The notes under the pieces were generated by a model. That model was given only the letters and a program-made list of their open reading frames with translations. It was not told the origin of the DNA and made no database searches. A stretch of DNA of 25,296 bases. Origin: Acidobacteriota bacterium. GTDB lineage: Bacteria > Acidobacteriota > Polarisedimenticolia > QHYA01. Location: contig QHYA01000185.1 of the NCBI GenBank assembly GCA_003223995.1, forward strand, positions 1 to 25,296. Direction: 5' to 3'. Below, piece after piece: positions 7,086-15,238 of this stretch. The position numbers and the translations under genes are program-made. The first letter of the stretch is position 1. Every line of letters begins with the position of its first letter.

Positions 7086-7483
7086 TCGTGGTGGATACAA
7101 ATCTGATCATGTACCTGCTGATCCAGGGCGAGCGCACAGAGGAGGCCGAGAGGGTGTTCAAGGCCGACAGTCAATGGCTCGCTCCGTTCCTCTGGCGAAG
7201 CGAATTCCGGAATGCGCTCGCTTTCTATATGCGTCGCGGAGCCCTCTTACTCGAGAGAGCGGTCCAGATCATGCAGGAAGCGGAATCCCTGATGCAGGGC
7301 AACGAGTTCGTCGTGCCGTCCCAGTCTGTTCTGGCCCTGACAGCAGCTTCCAGCTGCTCTGCATACGATTGCGAGTTCGTCGCCCTCGCGCAGGACTTCG
7401 GCGTACCTCTGGTGACGGCGGACAGGCAGGTGCTCTCGGAGTTCCCGACCACTGCCGTCTCACCCGAAGGGTTCAACCCTTGA
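7082..7483 (+). CDS. vapC: PIN-domain ribonuclease toxin (VapC/FitB type)
   Basis: This is a 133-residue PIN-domain nuclease, the toxin of a type II pair. VapC toxins cut tRNA or rRNA in a magnesium-dependent way and stop translation when the antitoxin is degraded. The acidic active site is visible: Asp in VVDTNLIMYLL at the N-terminus, Glu in LWRSEFRNAL, Asp in SAYDCEFVALA and Asp in VTADRQVL. Spacing and length are normal, so it looks functional. The TTG start at 7082 overlaps the antitoxin stop; downstream GTGs at 7088 and 7091 are less likely because they would trim the first strand. The RNA target cannot be read from the sequence. The gene converges on the FG-GAP lipoprotein gene with only 30 bp between stops. 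Confidence 0.92.
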   Translation: MIVVDTNLIMYLLIQGERTEEAERVFKADSQWLAPFLWRSEFRNALAFYMRRGALLLERAVQIMQEAESLMQGNEFVVPSQSVLALTAASSCSAYDCEFVALAQDFGVPLVTADRQVLSEFPTTAVSPEGFNP

Positions 7484-7511
7484 GCGGGCATGGCCTCCCG
7501 ACTCTTGGGAG
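7467..7511. other. Inverted repeats between convergent genes
   Basis: Two short inverted repeats sit where the toxin and lipoprotein genes converge. AAGGGTTCAACCCTT at 7467-7481 overlaps the toxin's last codons. CTCCC (7495-7499) pairs with GGGAG (7507-7511) around a 7-base loop. Neither is followed by a T-run, so an intrinsic terminator is not established. Confidence 0.25.
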
Positions 7512-7513
7512 AA

Positions 7514-9784
7514 TCAGCGGGGGACCGGAAAGACGATCTTTCGGAGCGGCAGGATCTTGAACTCGGCCGCCCCCTCGGTGACCTCGACGAAGCCGTCCAG
7601 CGGGACCCCTTCGTAGCTCTGCCGCTGGCCCGATTTCGGCCACCAGATCTCGAGCTTCCGGATCTCCTTCGCGTCGCCCAGACCGATCTCCTGCCGCCGG
7701 ATCGGCGAGCCCCCGAAGCTGCTGACGCACCCCACGGCGCGGTGGATCTCCCGGACCCCTGCCGGTGTTTCCACGATGAGCTTGATCCTCGCTCCCACCC
7801 CGGCGCGGTTGCTTTCGCGTCCGACGAGCTTCACGTCCAGAAAATGATTCCCGTGGCCGGGGTTGAGGAACATCGCGTTGCCGAACTTGTCTCCGACGAG
7901 GAAGCCCCCGAGCTCGTGGTAGATGTCCTGGTCGCCGTCGTTGTCCAGATCGGCGAAGGCGATCCCGTGCCCTTTCTGGAGGTGCCCGAACCCCCCCGAA
8001 ACGGTCACGTCCTGGAAGCGCTCCCCCCGGTCGTTGCGAAGCATCACGTTCGGCACGAGGGTCCGGTAGTCGGGGTCACCCGTGCCGAGATAGATGTCGA
8101 GGAAACCGTCGTTGTCCAGGTCACCGAAGTTCGCCCCCATCGGCAGGTACGGGTGGTCGAGCCCCATCCGCTCGGCGACGTTTGTGAACGTGCCGTCGCC
8201 GTTGTTTCGGTAGAGGCAGGGGGCGTTGGTGTGGTGGGGGAGGCCCAGGTAATCCGCGGCTATGCTAGCTACGGGAGCGTCATAGGCCCCCACCCAGATG
8301 TCGAGCCAGCCGTCGTTGTTGTAGTCGAAGAACCAGGGCGCGAAGCTGCGGCCCTTGGGCTCCGTGAGACCCAGCGCGGGAGCGACGTCCGTGAAGCGCA
8401 GGCCGCCGTCGTTGCGGTAGAGCCTGTTTTCTCCGACGTTGGAAACGTAGATGTCCAGATCCCCGTCGTTGTCGTAGTCGCCGAAGGCCACACCCTTGGC
8501 GAAGCGGTCGTTCGTGACCCCCGCCTCTGCGGCGACCTCCGTGAAAGTTCCGTCTCCGTTGTTCCGGAAGAGCTGGGAAGGATAGTGGACGGGCTCGTCC
8601 ACGGGGGACTCGTTGCCGCAGTAGAGGTCCAGGTCGCCGTCGTTGTCGAGGTCTCCCCAGGCGCACGCCTGACTCGGAGAGGCCGTGCTGGCCAGTCCCG
8701 CCTCCCAGGTGACGTCCGTGAATGTGCCGTCGCCGTTGTTCCGCAGCAGCGATTTGCGGATCTCGCCGTCTCCCTTGTGCAGCCACGCTCCGCGCAGCAC
8801 CAGCAGATCCATGTCCCCGTCGTTGTCGTAGTCCGCGTCGATGAGGTTCAGCCCGCCCAACTGGTCCTGCAGGCCCGAGCGGGCAGTCACGTCCTGGAAG
8901 CTTCCCGTGCCGAGGTTGCGGTAGCAGGTCAGGGAGGCTTCCGGGTCCGCGCTGGAGACGACGATGTCGAGAAAGCCGTCCCCGTCGAGGTCCTCCGCGA
9001 CGACGCCCCCCGCGAGACTGAAGGTGTTGATGCCCAGCTCGGGGGCGATATCCACGAAGCGGCCGACGTCGTGGTCCGACTGGAACCGGTTGAAGTCGAT
9101 CCGGAGGGACTCCGACACTCCGCGCGGGTACTCTCCGATCGTCATGCAGACGATGTTCAGCAGCCAGCGGGCCATCAGGTCATCCGGCTTCAGCCGCAGG
9201 TAGTCGAGCAGGCTGGCCTTCGCCTGGAGGCCCGGCTCCTTTATCGGATGGATTCCGCTCTCACGGATGGGGAGGATGCAGCTCTGGCTCGTGTGGTGGG
9301 CGACGCAGTTGCTGACCTCGGCGTCACGCATGTAGGCGACGGCCCTCACCAGGTAGAAGCGCGCAAGCAGCTCCGCCAGCCGCGGGTTCAACTCAGGCAG
9401 CTCGGGCGGGAGCAGCTTCGCGGCCGTCTCGATCTCTTGCACTGCGGCCTTCGTGTCTCCGAAGCGGGCCTTCTCGACGCAAAGCTGGATGTGAAGCGCG
9501 AGTTGCTCGGCCTCTGACAGGCTCCCGGCCGCCAGCCGCTTCTCGAGACCCCTCATGGGGGCCATCCCCCAGAAGTTGTTCGATCCGTTCTTCAGCCGCT
9601 CCGAGACCGCTTGGAACTCCTCCTTGGGCGAAAGGCGTTGGGGGGAAACTCCGGCCGGGGCGCTGCGCCCGGAAGAGCAGGAGAGGACCAGTGCGAGCAG
9701 GACGAATGCACCGCAGAGGGGGCCTGACGCGGGAAGGGGGCTTCGCACGCGCCTGAAGCTACCCGCACACCCCACTCCCGTCAA
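7514..9784 (-). CDS. FG-GAP repeat lipoprotein with ASPIC/UnbV domain (CRTAC1-like)
   Basis: This predicted secreted lipoprotein has about 756 residues. Arginines precede a hydrophobic stretch ending in the lipobox L-V-L-S-C (Cys near residue 36). A helical, TPR-like N-terminal third follows. A beta-propeller then shows at least seven calcium-binding D-x-D-x-D-G-style loops, such as DLDGDGFLD, DYDNDGDMD, DLDNDGDLD and YNNDGWLD, alternating with N-N-G-D-G-T-F-T strands (FG-GAP/VCBS type). The last 110 residues match the ASPIC/UnbV domain (GVGARIKL, VGCVSSFGGSP, LEIWWPKSGQ). Such proteins are abundant in Acidobacteria and Planctomycetes; their role is mostly unknown, with adhesion or surface carbohydrate binding often suggested. 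The TTG at 9784 gives the longest form; GTGs at 9775 and 9748 also keep the signal peptide, and no clear Shine-Dalgarno decides between them. Confidence 0.9.
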   Translation of the reverse strand: MTGVGCAGSFRRVRSPLPASGPLCGAFVLLALVLSCSSGRSAPAGVSPQRLSPKEEFQAVSERLKNGSNNFWGMAPMRGLEKRLAAGSLSEAEQLALHIQLCVEKARFGDTKAAVQEIETAAKLLPPELPELNPRLAELLARFYLVRAVAYMRDAEVSNCVAHHTSQSCILPIRESGIHPIKEPGLQAKASLLDYLRLKPDDLMARWLLNIVCMTIGEYPRGVSESLRIDFNRFQSDHDVGRFVDIAPELGINTFSLAGGVVAEDLDGDGFLDIVVSSADPEASLTCYRNLGTGSFQDVTARSGLQDQLGGLNLIDADYDNDGDMDLLVLRGAWLHKGDGEIRKSLLRNNGDGTFTDVTWEAGLASTASPSQACAWGDLDNDGDLDLYCGNESPVDEPVHYPSQLFRNNGDGTFTEVAAEAGVTNDRFAKGVAFGDYDNDGDLDIYVSNVGENRLYRNDGGLRFTDVAPALGLTEPKGRSFAPWFFDYNNDGWLDIWVGAYDAPVASIAADYLGLPHHTNAPCLYRNNGDGTFTNVAERMGLDHPYLPMGANFGDLDNDGFLDIYLGTGDPDYRTLVPNVMLRNDRGERFQDVTVSGGFGHLQKGHGIAFADLDNDGDQDIYHELGGFLVGDKFGNAMFLNPGHGNHFLDVKLVGRESNRAGVGARIKLIVETPAGVREIHRAVGCVSSFGGSPIRRQEIGLGDAKEIRKLEIWWPKSGQRQSYEGVPLDGFVEVTEGAAEFKILPLRKIVFPVPR

Positions 9785-9853
9785 GGAAATCGGTGCCTGT
9801 CGTGCCTGTCCTGCCTGCCGGGAGTGCCGGAAGCGCCGTAGGACCTCCGGAGA

Positions 9854-10444
9854 CTACAGGAACCTTTCTCCGCTGGAAGAGGATCGGAGGTGGACGAGCC
9901 CATCGTCCAGGTTCACGACCAGACAGCGGCTGGCGCTGCCTCCCACGTCGACCGCGTCGAGACGGATTCCTTTCCGGCCCAGACAGAGCAGCGCCGCCGC
10001 CACGTTCCTCGCGCCGAGCGGAGCGCCGCGCCCGCCGAGCTTCCCGGCCCATGCAGATGCCGATGCTCCTTCGCCGCTCGCCCGCAGCCCCCGCGAGTGG
10101 AGCAGGTGAGCCCCGCCGACGAGCTTCGCCCCGAGCCGCTTGCGGGAACAGCCCAGAGCTTCCAGCTCCTCGACAAGCTCATGGATGGCGAAAGGGACGC
10201 ACCGGCGGGTGCCTCGGCTCCTCCTCACCGCGGCGGGCACGGAGGCGTGGGCGAGCCCGCCGAGCCGCATCGACGCATCGCCGATGAAGATCGCGACGCA
10301 GGAACCGAGTCCGAAGATTGCCAGCCTTTCGGGCGCGCCGCCGACGGCCAGCTCACCCGTGCGGACAGTCCGCGGAGGGGGCTCGACCGCCGAGGGATTT
10401 CGAGGCCCGCGATGCGCGCCCTGCCTGATCGTGATGGGCGTCAT
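9854..10444 (-). CDS. cheD: Chemoreceptor glutamine deamidase CheD
   Basis: CheD deamidates specific glutamines of chemoreceptors to glutamates and, in some species, interacts with CheC. The 196-residue product has the family core IFGLGSCVAIFIGD with the catalytic Cys at 49. The catalytic His at 66 is in RLGGLAHASVP. KLVGGAHLL and the C-terminal RNVAAALLCLGRKGI, DVGGSASRC segment match the rest of the fold. The usual Thr or Ser two residues before the GLGSC core is Phe here. About 30 N-terminal residues (Pro/Arg-rich) precede the core. Its ATG overlaps the cheA stop by four bases, so it is the last gene of the che operon and coupled to cheA. No cheB, cheR or cheC is present in the window, so the adaptation partners must be encoded elsewhere if they exist. 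Confidence 0.92.
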   Translation of the reverse strand: MTPITIRQGAHRGPRNPSAVEPPPRTVRTGELAVGGAPERLAIFGLGSCVAIFIGDASMRLGGLAHASVPAAVRRSRGTRRCVPFAIHELVEELEALGCSRKRLGAKLVGGAHLLHSRGLRASGEGASASAWAGKLGGRGAPLGARNVAAALLCLGRKGIRLDAVDVGGSASRCLVVNLDDGLVHLRSSSSGERFL

Positions 10445-12594
10445 GCCAGCGCTTCGCGCGCGGTGCTGACGAGGTTGGCGAGATCGAGGATCAGAGCGAT
10501 GTGGCCGTCCTCGAGCACCGTCGCGCCCGCGTACTCGCGCAGCTCATCGAGCGGCGAGCGCAGCGGTTTCACCACGATGTCTTGCTCGCGCAGGATCGAA
10601 TCGACGAGCCAGCCGAACGAGCGATCCCCGCAAGCTGCGATCAGCGCCGGCCGGCAGCCGCCGGTCGGGCCCCCATCTGGCTGCGGCACTCTTCGATCCC
10701 GCATCACGGCGCCATCCTGTCCGCCGGGACCGCTGCCCGGCCGCCGGCTCAGCAGCAACGAGAGGTCGAACAGCTCGACTTTCTCCTCGCCGAGGCTCAG
10801 CGAGCAGCCGTCTTCTTGACGGTCGATATCTTCCGGTTCGACATCGACCGTCCGGCGGACGGATGAGAGCGGAACGGCCCACGTGCATCCGGCCGCCCGC
10901 AACAGGAACGCCTTGATGATGGCGATGGTCAGGGGCATCGTCAGCTCGAAGGCGGTCCCCTGGCCGGGAACGGATCTGATGGTGAGCTTGCCTCCGAGGC
11001 TCTCGACCGTGGTCCGCACGACGTCCATCCCTACGCCGCGGCCCGATAGCTCGGTCACGCGTCCGGCGGTGGAGAAACCGGGGATCGTCGTCAGCATCAA
11101 CGCCTCGGCGTCAGAGATGCTCTCGTACTGATCCCGCGTTATGAACCGTCCCTCCAGTGCGTGCCGCTTGATGCGAGTCGGGTCCATGCCCCGCCCGTCG
11201 TCCTCGATCCGGATCGTCACCCCATCGCCGGAGCGCAGCAGCGAGATCGAGATGCAGCCGGTCTCCGACTTGCCGGCGCTGCGGCGCTCATCCGGGTCCT
11301 CGATCCCGTGCCCGGCGCAGTTGCGCAGGATGTGGTTGATCGGATCGACCAGCTCATCGAGCATCGAGCGGTCCAGCCGGACCTCGCGCCCCGTGATCCG
11401 CAGCTCCAGCGTGCGGGACAGCTCCCGCCCCAGATCGCGTGTCGAGCGAACGAACCTGTGAACGATGGAGTCGAACGGCAGCATCCTCATCGCCATGACT
11501 TCCCTGAGGAGCCTGTCGCCGACCTTCCTGAGACGCTCCAGCTCTCCGCCGATGACCGGGTCCACGGCCGGCTCCAGGGCGCGAGCCAGCCGGCCCCGGT
11601 GGACGATCAGCTCTCCGACGGTCTCCAGGAAGCGGTCGAGCCCATCCGCGCTGATCCGCAGTGTGCGTTTCGATGGATCCACCGCGGAAGAGGGGGGGGG
11701 CGGCGGCGCGCCTGGCGCCTTCGCGTTCCTCTGATCCGGCTCTGCCGTCTTCCCTGCGCCGATGGCAGGTGCGCTCGCTTGTCCGATGGTCCCGGTCGGG
11801 GTCATCGTGACGCTCTGGATCTCGGAGAGCTGGAGCAGTTCTCCCCGGAGGGCCTCGGGCGGCTCGGGGGTTTCGAGAAAGGCCACGAGCCGGCCGTCGA
11901 AGCGATCCGCCCCGGCCGCATCGTCCAGGCCCGTCCCCGCGTCCAGCCCTTGGGCCTCCTGGCTGAGCTGGGCGAAGGTCGGGTCGCTGTCGCGCAAGAC
12001 GCCCCGCTTCTCCATTCTCTTGAGGACGACAGCCGCCCTCGCGGGCAGCAGAGCTGCCCGCGAGGAGAAAAGGATCTCGACCCTCCAGAGAGAGGGCGCG
12101 GGGTCGGCAGGGGACTCACGAGGCCCGGGAGCCGCTTGCGCGGGTTGGCCGGAAACGGCCTGCGGGGAAGCCGGTCCGCTCGCGGGCGCCGCCACCGGCA
12201 CCTGGGCTGGCACTGCGGCAGAGGCGGCCGCGGCGAGGGGGCCCAACCAGGGGGAGAGATCCTCCGGGATCGGTTCGGACCGTTCCACCGCGATGATCAG
12301 ATCGGCGATCCTGTCGAGCCCGCGCGCGATGGAATCGATCAGCTCGGAGGTCACGCGGATCTCGCTTCTCTTCACTCGATCGAGAACGTCTTCGATGCCG
12401 TGGGCGAGGTTCCGGATCGGCATGTACCCCATCGAAGCGGACATTCCCTTGATGGAGTGCGCGTGGCGGAACAGCTCGTTGATCGTCTGCGAGTCGTCCG
12501 GCCGCTGGAGAAGCTGCGAAAGCCCTTCGTCGAACCGCGCGAGATGCTCGCGACTTTCGCTGAGGAAGAGCTGAAGATACCGGGAGATGTCCAT
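10441..12594 (-). CDS. cheA: Chemotaxis-family histidine kinase CheA
   Basis: CheA phosphorylates itself in response to receptor state and passes phosphate to CheY. This 717-residue protein begins with an Hpt domain carrying the phospho-accepting His46 in HAHSIKGMSASMGY. A Pro/Ala-rich linker follows, then a compact domain (LWRVEILFSSRAALL, about 205-300) in the place of the response-regulator-docking P2 domain, and another Pro-rich linker. Next are the dimerisation helices (DGLDRFLETVGELIVHRGRLA), the HATPase with N-box NCAGHGIEDP near 421, DDGRGMD and GRGVGMDVV, and a C-terminal CheW-like domain. The N-box has Gly where many family members have Asp or Arg before HGIE. The ATG at 12592-12594 lies 8 bp after the cheY stop region and precedes the Hpt domain directly; upstream codons are not CheA-like. 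Confidence 0.96.
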   Translation of the reverse strand: MDISRYLQLFLSESREHLARFDEGLSQLLQRPDDSQTINELFRHAHSIKGMSASMGYMPIRNLAHGIEDVLDRVKRSEIRVTSELIDSIARGLDRIADLIIAVERSEPIPEDLSPWLGPLAAAASAAVPAQVPVAAPASGPASPQAVSGQPAQAAPGPRESPADPAPSLWRVEILFSSRAALLPARAAVVLKRMEKRGVLRDSDPTFAQLSQEAQGLDAGTGLDDAAGADRFDGRLVAFLETPEPPEALRGELLQLSEIQSVTMTPTGTIGQASAPAIGAGKTAEPDQRNAKAPGAPPPPPSSAVDPSKRTLRISADGLDRFLETVGELIVHRGRLARALEPAVDPVIGGELERLRKVGDRLLREVMAMRMLPFDSIVHRFVRSTRDLGRELSRTLELRITGREVRLDRSMLDELVDPINHILRNCAGHGIEDPDERRSAGKSETGCISISLLRSGDGVTIRIEDDGRGMDPTRIKRHALEGRFITRDQYESISDAEALMLTTIPGFSTAGRVTELSGRGVGMDVVRTTVESLGGKLTIRSVPGQGTAFELTMPLTIAIIKAFLLRAAGCTWAVPLSSVRRTVDVEPEDIDRQEDGCSLSLGEEKVELFDLSLLLSRRPGSGPGGQDGAVMRDRRVPQPDGGPTGGCRPALIAACGDRSFGWLVDSILREQDIVVKPLRSPLDELREYAGATVLEDGHIALILDLANLVSTAREALA

Positions 12595-12602
12595 GACGAG
12601 GC

Positions 12603-12986
12603 TTACCCTTGGTCCGATCCGTCGACGATGTTCGTCAGGACATCGAGCACCCTTTCGGCCGAGAAGGGCTTCACGATGAAGTCCTTCGCCCCGGCTGCGA
12701 TCGATTCGATGACGAGCGCATCTTCCCCTTGGCCGCTGCACATGACCACGCTCACGCCGGGGTCGATCGCCAGGATGCGGCGCGTCGCCTCGATGCCGTC
12801 CATCCCGGGCATGACGATGTCCATCGTGACGACCTGGGGGCGCAGGCGAACGAACATCTCCAACGCCTCGAGAGCCGACGCGGCTTCTCCGAGCACCTCG
12901 AAGCGCCCCGAACCTGTGAGAATGTCGCGGATGCGGCTGCGCATGAACAGCGCGTCATCGACGATCAGCACGGTGGTCTGGGCCAT
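12603..12986 (-). CDS. cheY: CheY-like single-domain response regulator
   Basis: This 127-residue receiver domain stands alone, with no output domain. The acidic pocket is D10-D11 in VLIVDDALFMR. The phospho-acceptor is D56 in VTMDIVMPGMDG. S84 in MCSGQG takes the place of the usual Thr, and K106 is in FIVKPF. All key residues are present. It sits between cheW and cheA in the operon, so it is the likely phosphate acceptor of this CheA. The effector is either a flagellar motor or another output such as type IV pili, and no motor or pilus gene is in the window to decide. The ATG at 12984-12986 starts the domain exactly; it lies 2 bp past the cheW stop, so translation is probably coupled. Confidence 0.95.
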   Translation of the reverse strand: MAQTTVLIVDDALFMRSRIRDILTGSGRFEVLGEAASALEALEMFVRLRPQVVTMDIVMPGMDGIEATRRILAIDPGVSVVMCSGQGEDALVIESIAAGAKDFIVKPFSAERVLDVLTNIVDGSDQG

Positions 12987-12988
12987 CG

Positions 12989-13549
12989 TCAGTCCTGCAA
13001 CCGGTACCGGTCGCGGATCTGTCGTGAGCAACGCGCCACGACCTCCACGGCATCGATCATCAGGCATGTCGAGCCGTCGGACAGCACCGTCTGCCGGAAT
13101 CGTTCTCCCGGCGGAGCGGCAGCCTGCGGCTCGCCCGTCCCTGTCTTCAGGATGTCGATCGGCCCCTCTGCGCCGGGCGGTTCGTCTCCTTCGACGCGGA
13201 CGATGTCCACATCCCCATCGGCCAGCAGCGCAAGATGGCCGAAAGGCTCGGCCATGATCACGGCGAAACGGCGGCGGTCCTCCCCCTTCGCGTCCAGGGA
13301 AGCCGTCGAGCTGTTCGACCGCAGGAAGTGTCGCTGCGGCGGGACGAGCGCCGCCAGGTCGACGACCGTCACGACCCTTCCCCTGATGTCAGCGAGCCCG
13401 GCGATGGAGACAGGGGCTCCGATCACCGGCTGGAGAGCGGGGAGCTCCGCCAGCTCGCTGACGTGCGGCAACGCGAGACCGAACACCTGTCCTCGGACGG
13501 AGAACCGGATGACGGCGCCGGGAGGCAGGGAGGTCACAAGTGCGCTCAA
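12989..13549 (-). CDS. cheW: CheW-like coupling protein
   Basis: CheW bridges chemoreceptors and CheA. The 186-residue product matches a CheW domain: IRFSVRGQVFGLALPHVSEL, then a hydrophobic VIGAPVSIAGLADIRGRVVTVVDLAALV segment typical of the second subdomain, then a longer, variable C-terminal part (FAVIMAEPFGHLALLADGDVD, TCLMIDAVEVV). It is somewhat longer than minimal CheW proteins of about 150-170 residues, the extra length being an Ala/Pro/Gly loop near residues 125-150. The TTG at 13547-13549 overlaps the last bases of the receptor gene's stop, consistent with translational coupling. A GTG at 13537 is an alternative start that would remove four residues. Confidence 0.88.
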   Translation of the reverse strand: MSALVTSLPPGAVIRFSVRGQVFGLALPHVSELAELPALQPVIGAPVSIAGLADIRGRVVTVVDLAALVPPQRHFLRSNSSTASLDAKGEDRRRFAVIMAEPFGHLALLADGDVDIVRVEGDEPPGAEGPIDILKTGTGEPQAAAPPGERFRQTVLSDGSTCLMIDAVEVVARCSRQIRDRYRLQD

Positions 13550-14781
13550 TTGACCCTGAAGATCGAGATGATTTCCTTGAGGTGGTCCGACGTACGGGCG
13601 AGCCCCTGCGCCGAAGCGGTCATTTCCTGCATGGAGGCTGTCTGCTCCTCCGTCGCGGCGGAAGCCTCCTGGGTCCCTGCCGCGTTGTTCTCGGCGATCT
13701 TGGAGATCTCCTCGATGGCCTGGACGAGGACATCGGCTCCCCGCGCCTGCTTGCCGGTCAGTTCCGTAATCTCCTTGACCCTCTCCACGGTGGACAGCAC
13801 CGAGTCCACGATGGAGTCGAGGGCGGCTGACGCCTCGCCGACGACCTGGCGCCCCTCGTTCGTGGCGTCGGTCGAGACCTGCATGGCCTGGATCACCTTC
13901 CCGGACTCCGTGTTGATCTGCTCGGCGAGGGCCGAGATCTGCTCGGCGAAGCCGCGGGCGTGGTCGGCAAGCTTCCGGACCTCCTCGGCGATCACGGCGA
14001 ACCCCCGCCCCTCCTCTCCTGCCCTGGCGGCCTCGATCGCGGCGTTGAGAGCGAGCATGTGGGTCTGGTGGGCGACATCCGCGATGAAATCGACGGTCTT
14101 GTTGATCTGAAGGGCACGGTCCTTGAAGCCGGCCACCGAGATGGTGGCGAACTCGATCCGTTCGGCCATCTCGAGGATCTTCTGGCTCGCTCTGGCCGCG
14201 AACTCCCGCCCGGCCCCCGCGCGCTCACCCGCCTCGCTGGCGAAGGTGAAAGCAGCCTGCGCGCGGTCGGCGATCTCCGCGACCGACTCGGCCATCTCGC
14301 GCGTGATGGAGGAGGTGTGGTTGACCATCTCCGCTTGCGTCTCGGCCCCCCGGGCGATATTGGCCGCCGCCTTGGCGATCTCCTCCGTTGTGGCGTTCAC
14401 CTCGGCCGCTGTAGCCGACAGCGACTGCGCGGATTCGAAGATCTGCTCGGAGGTGGAGCGCACCTCCACGACGATGTTCAGCAGGCTCGCGAGCATCGCG
14501 TTGAACGACCGTGCCAGGTCTCCGACCTCGTCCTGTGATTTGACCTCGACCTTGCGGGTCAGATCCCCCTGGCTGATCACCGAAGCGACGCCGGCCAGCC
14601 CGCGGATATTCCGCGTGAGATAGATCGAGAGCACCCTGCCAGCGACGAGGGCGACGAGCAGGCCGCCAAAGACCGTGACGAACAGGTCGTAGGGCTGCTC
14701 GGTGGTGTAAGGGGCTGCGACGGTTACGAGAATGACCAGCGCCGCCACCAGCATGAAAGAGATGCCGAGCTTGAGTTGCAT
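13546..14781 (-). CDS. Methyl-accepting chemotaxis protein without a periplasmic sensor domain
   Basis: This 411-residue receptor has two membrane helices (about 6-23 and 32-54) joined by only some eight residues, so there is no periplasmic ligand-binding domain. A HAMP domain follows (TRNIRGLAGVASVISQGDL, DEVGDLARSFNAML). After it comes a long coiled-coil signalling domain whose hairpin tip is the conserved NAAIEAARAGEEGRGFAVIA, EEVRKLA region that contacts CheW and CheA. The Gln/Glu-rich flanks (ATEEQTASMQEM) hold likely methylation sites. It heads the che operon, with cheW starting inside its stop codon. The ATG at 14779-14781 begins the first helix and has a G-rich GGGGGGA upstream. It may sense membrane state or a partner protein rather than a soluble ligand (inference). 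Confidence 0.93.
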   Translation of the reverse strand: MQLKLGISFMLVAALVILVTVAAPYTTEQPYDLFVTVFGGLLVALVAGRVLSIYLTRNIRGLAGVASVISQGDLTRKVEVKSQDEVGDLARSFNAMLASLLNIVVEVRSTSEQIFESAQSLSATAAEVNATTEEIAKAAANIARGAETQAEMVNHTSSITREMAESVAEIADRAQAAFTFASEAGERAGAGREFAARASQKILEMAERIEFATISVAGFKDRALQINKTVDFIADVAHQTHMLALNAAIEAARAGEEGRGFAVIAEEVRKLADHARGFAEQISALAEQINTESGKVIQAMQVSTDATNEGRQVVGEASAALDSIVDSVLSTVERVKEITELTGKQARGADVLVQAIEEISKIAENNAAGTQEASAATEEQTASMQEMTASAQGLARTSDHLKEIISIFRVN

Positions 14782-15111
14782 CAGTCGATCCCCCCCGGAA
14801 TGCCAGGGCATTCCCCTCCGTGCCGAACAACGGCCGGATCCACGCCGGCTGCTCAAAGAAAAGATAGAGCATAACGCCCCTTCAGACCAGCACTTGTCTC
14901 GGCGGCCCTGCGGCGCCTCCTTTCCCCGGGGGTCAGGACCCGTGGCGGCCCTCTGCCTGCCGGAGTGGCGCGTGCCAAAGTGTCAACATGGCGCGCTCGG
15001 ATGGGACCTCGTGGCCGAAGACAGCAGTTTGGAGCGTTCGAGTCGTGGTACACGGATTGCTCATGAGATAGGCAACAGGTTTCGGGAGAAGTGAACTTCC
15101 TCCTTGGTTCG
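14782..15111. other. Divergent spacer between the che operon and the moxR operon
   Basis: About 330 bp lie between the receptor start and the terminator hairpin. I see no convincing gene on either strand. Small reading frames here have no recognisable motif and are what GC-rich DNA gives by chance. A clear promoter for the che operon was not found. A T-loop-like GTTCGAGTC near 15033 has no tRNA around it. Confidence 0.5.
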
Positions 15112-15155
15112 GGACCTGCGGTGGACTCCCCCCCCGCCGCAGGTCCTCATTTTTC
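15112..15155 (+). terminator. Rho-independent terminator (plus strand) upstream of moxR
   Basis: GGACCTGCGG (15112-15121) pairs perfectly with CCGCAGGTCC (15137-15146). A T-G wobble and two more G-C pairs extend the stem to 13 pairs around a C-rich 9-base loop. TCATTTTTC follows directly. This is a strong intrinsic terminator reading rightward, yet there is no plus-strand gene immediately upstream. It may insulate the moxR operon or end an unrecognised small RNA. Confidence 0.75.
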
Positions 15156-15193
15156 TCCCTTGTTCCGGGGGCTCACGAGGCTGGGGGGAGACC

Positions 15194-15222
15194 CTGGCAG
15201 GTATCTCCGAATAGGCTAGGAT
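15194..15222 (+). promoter_or_regulatory. Putative sigma-70 promoter of the moxR-bat operon
   Basis: CTGGCA at 15194-15199, 17 bases, then TAGGAT at 15217-15222 resembles a sigma-70 promoter. The same TAGGAT element appears in the toxin-antitoxin promoter. The start would be near 15229, leaving a leader of about 10 bases before the moxR ATG at 15239. It lies just past the terminator. Confidence 0.4.
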
Positions 15223-15238
15223 AGCGGTGAGGCCGGGG

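Noticed and set aside
7490..9517. 675-codon plus-strand frame opposite the FG-GAP lipoprotein
   Set aside because: Its Val/Glu-rich repeats simply mirror the repeated D-x-D-x-D-G loops of the real gene on the other strand.
15000..15070. tRNA, perhaps tRNA-Sec, suggested by GTTCGAGTC
   Set aside because: The flanking bases do not form a T-arm or acceptor stem, and no anticodon arm was found.
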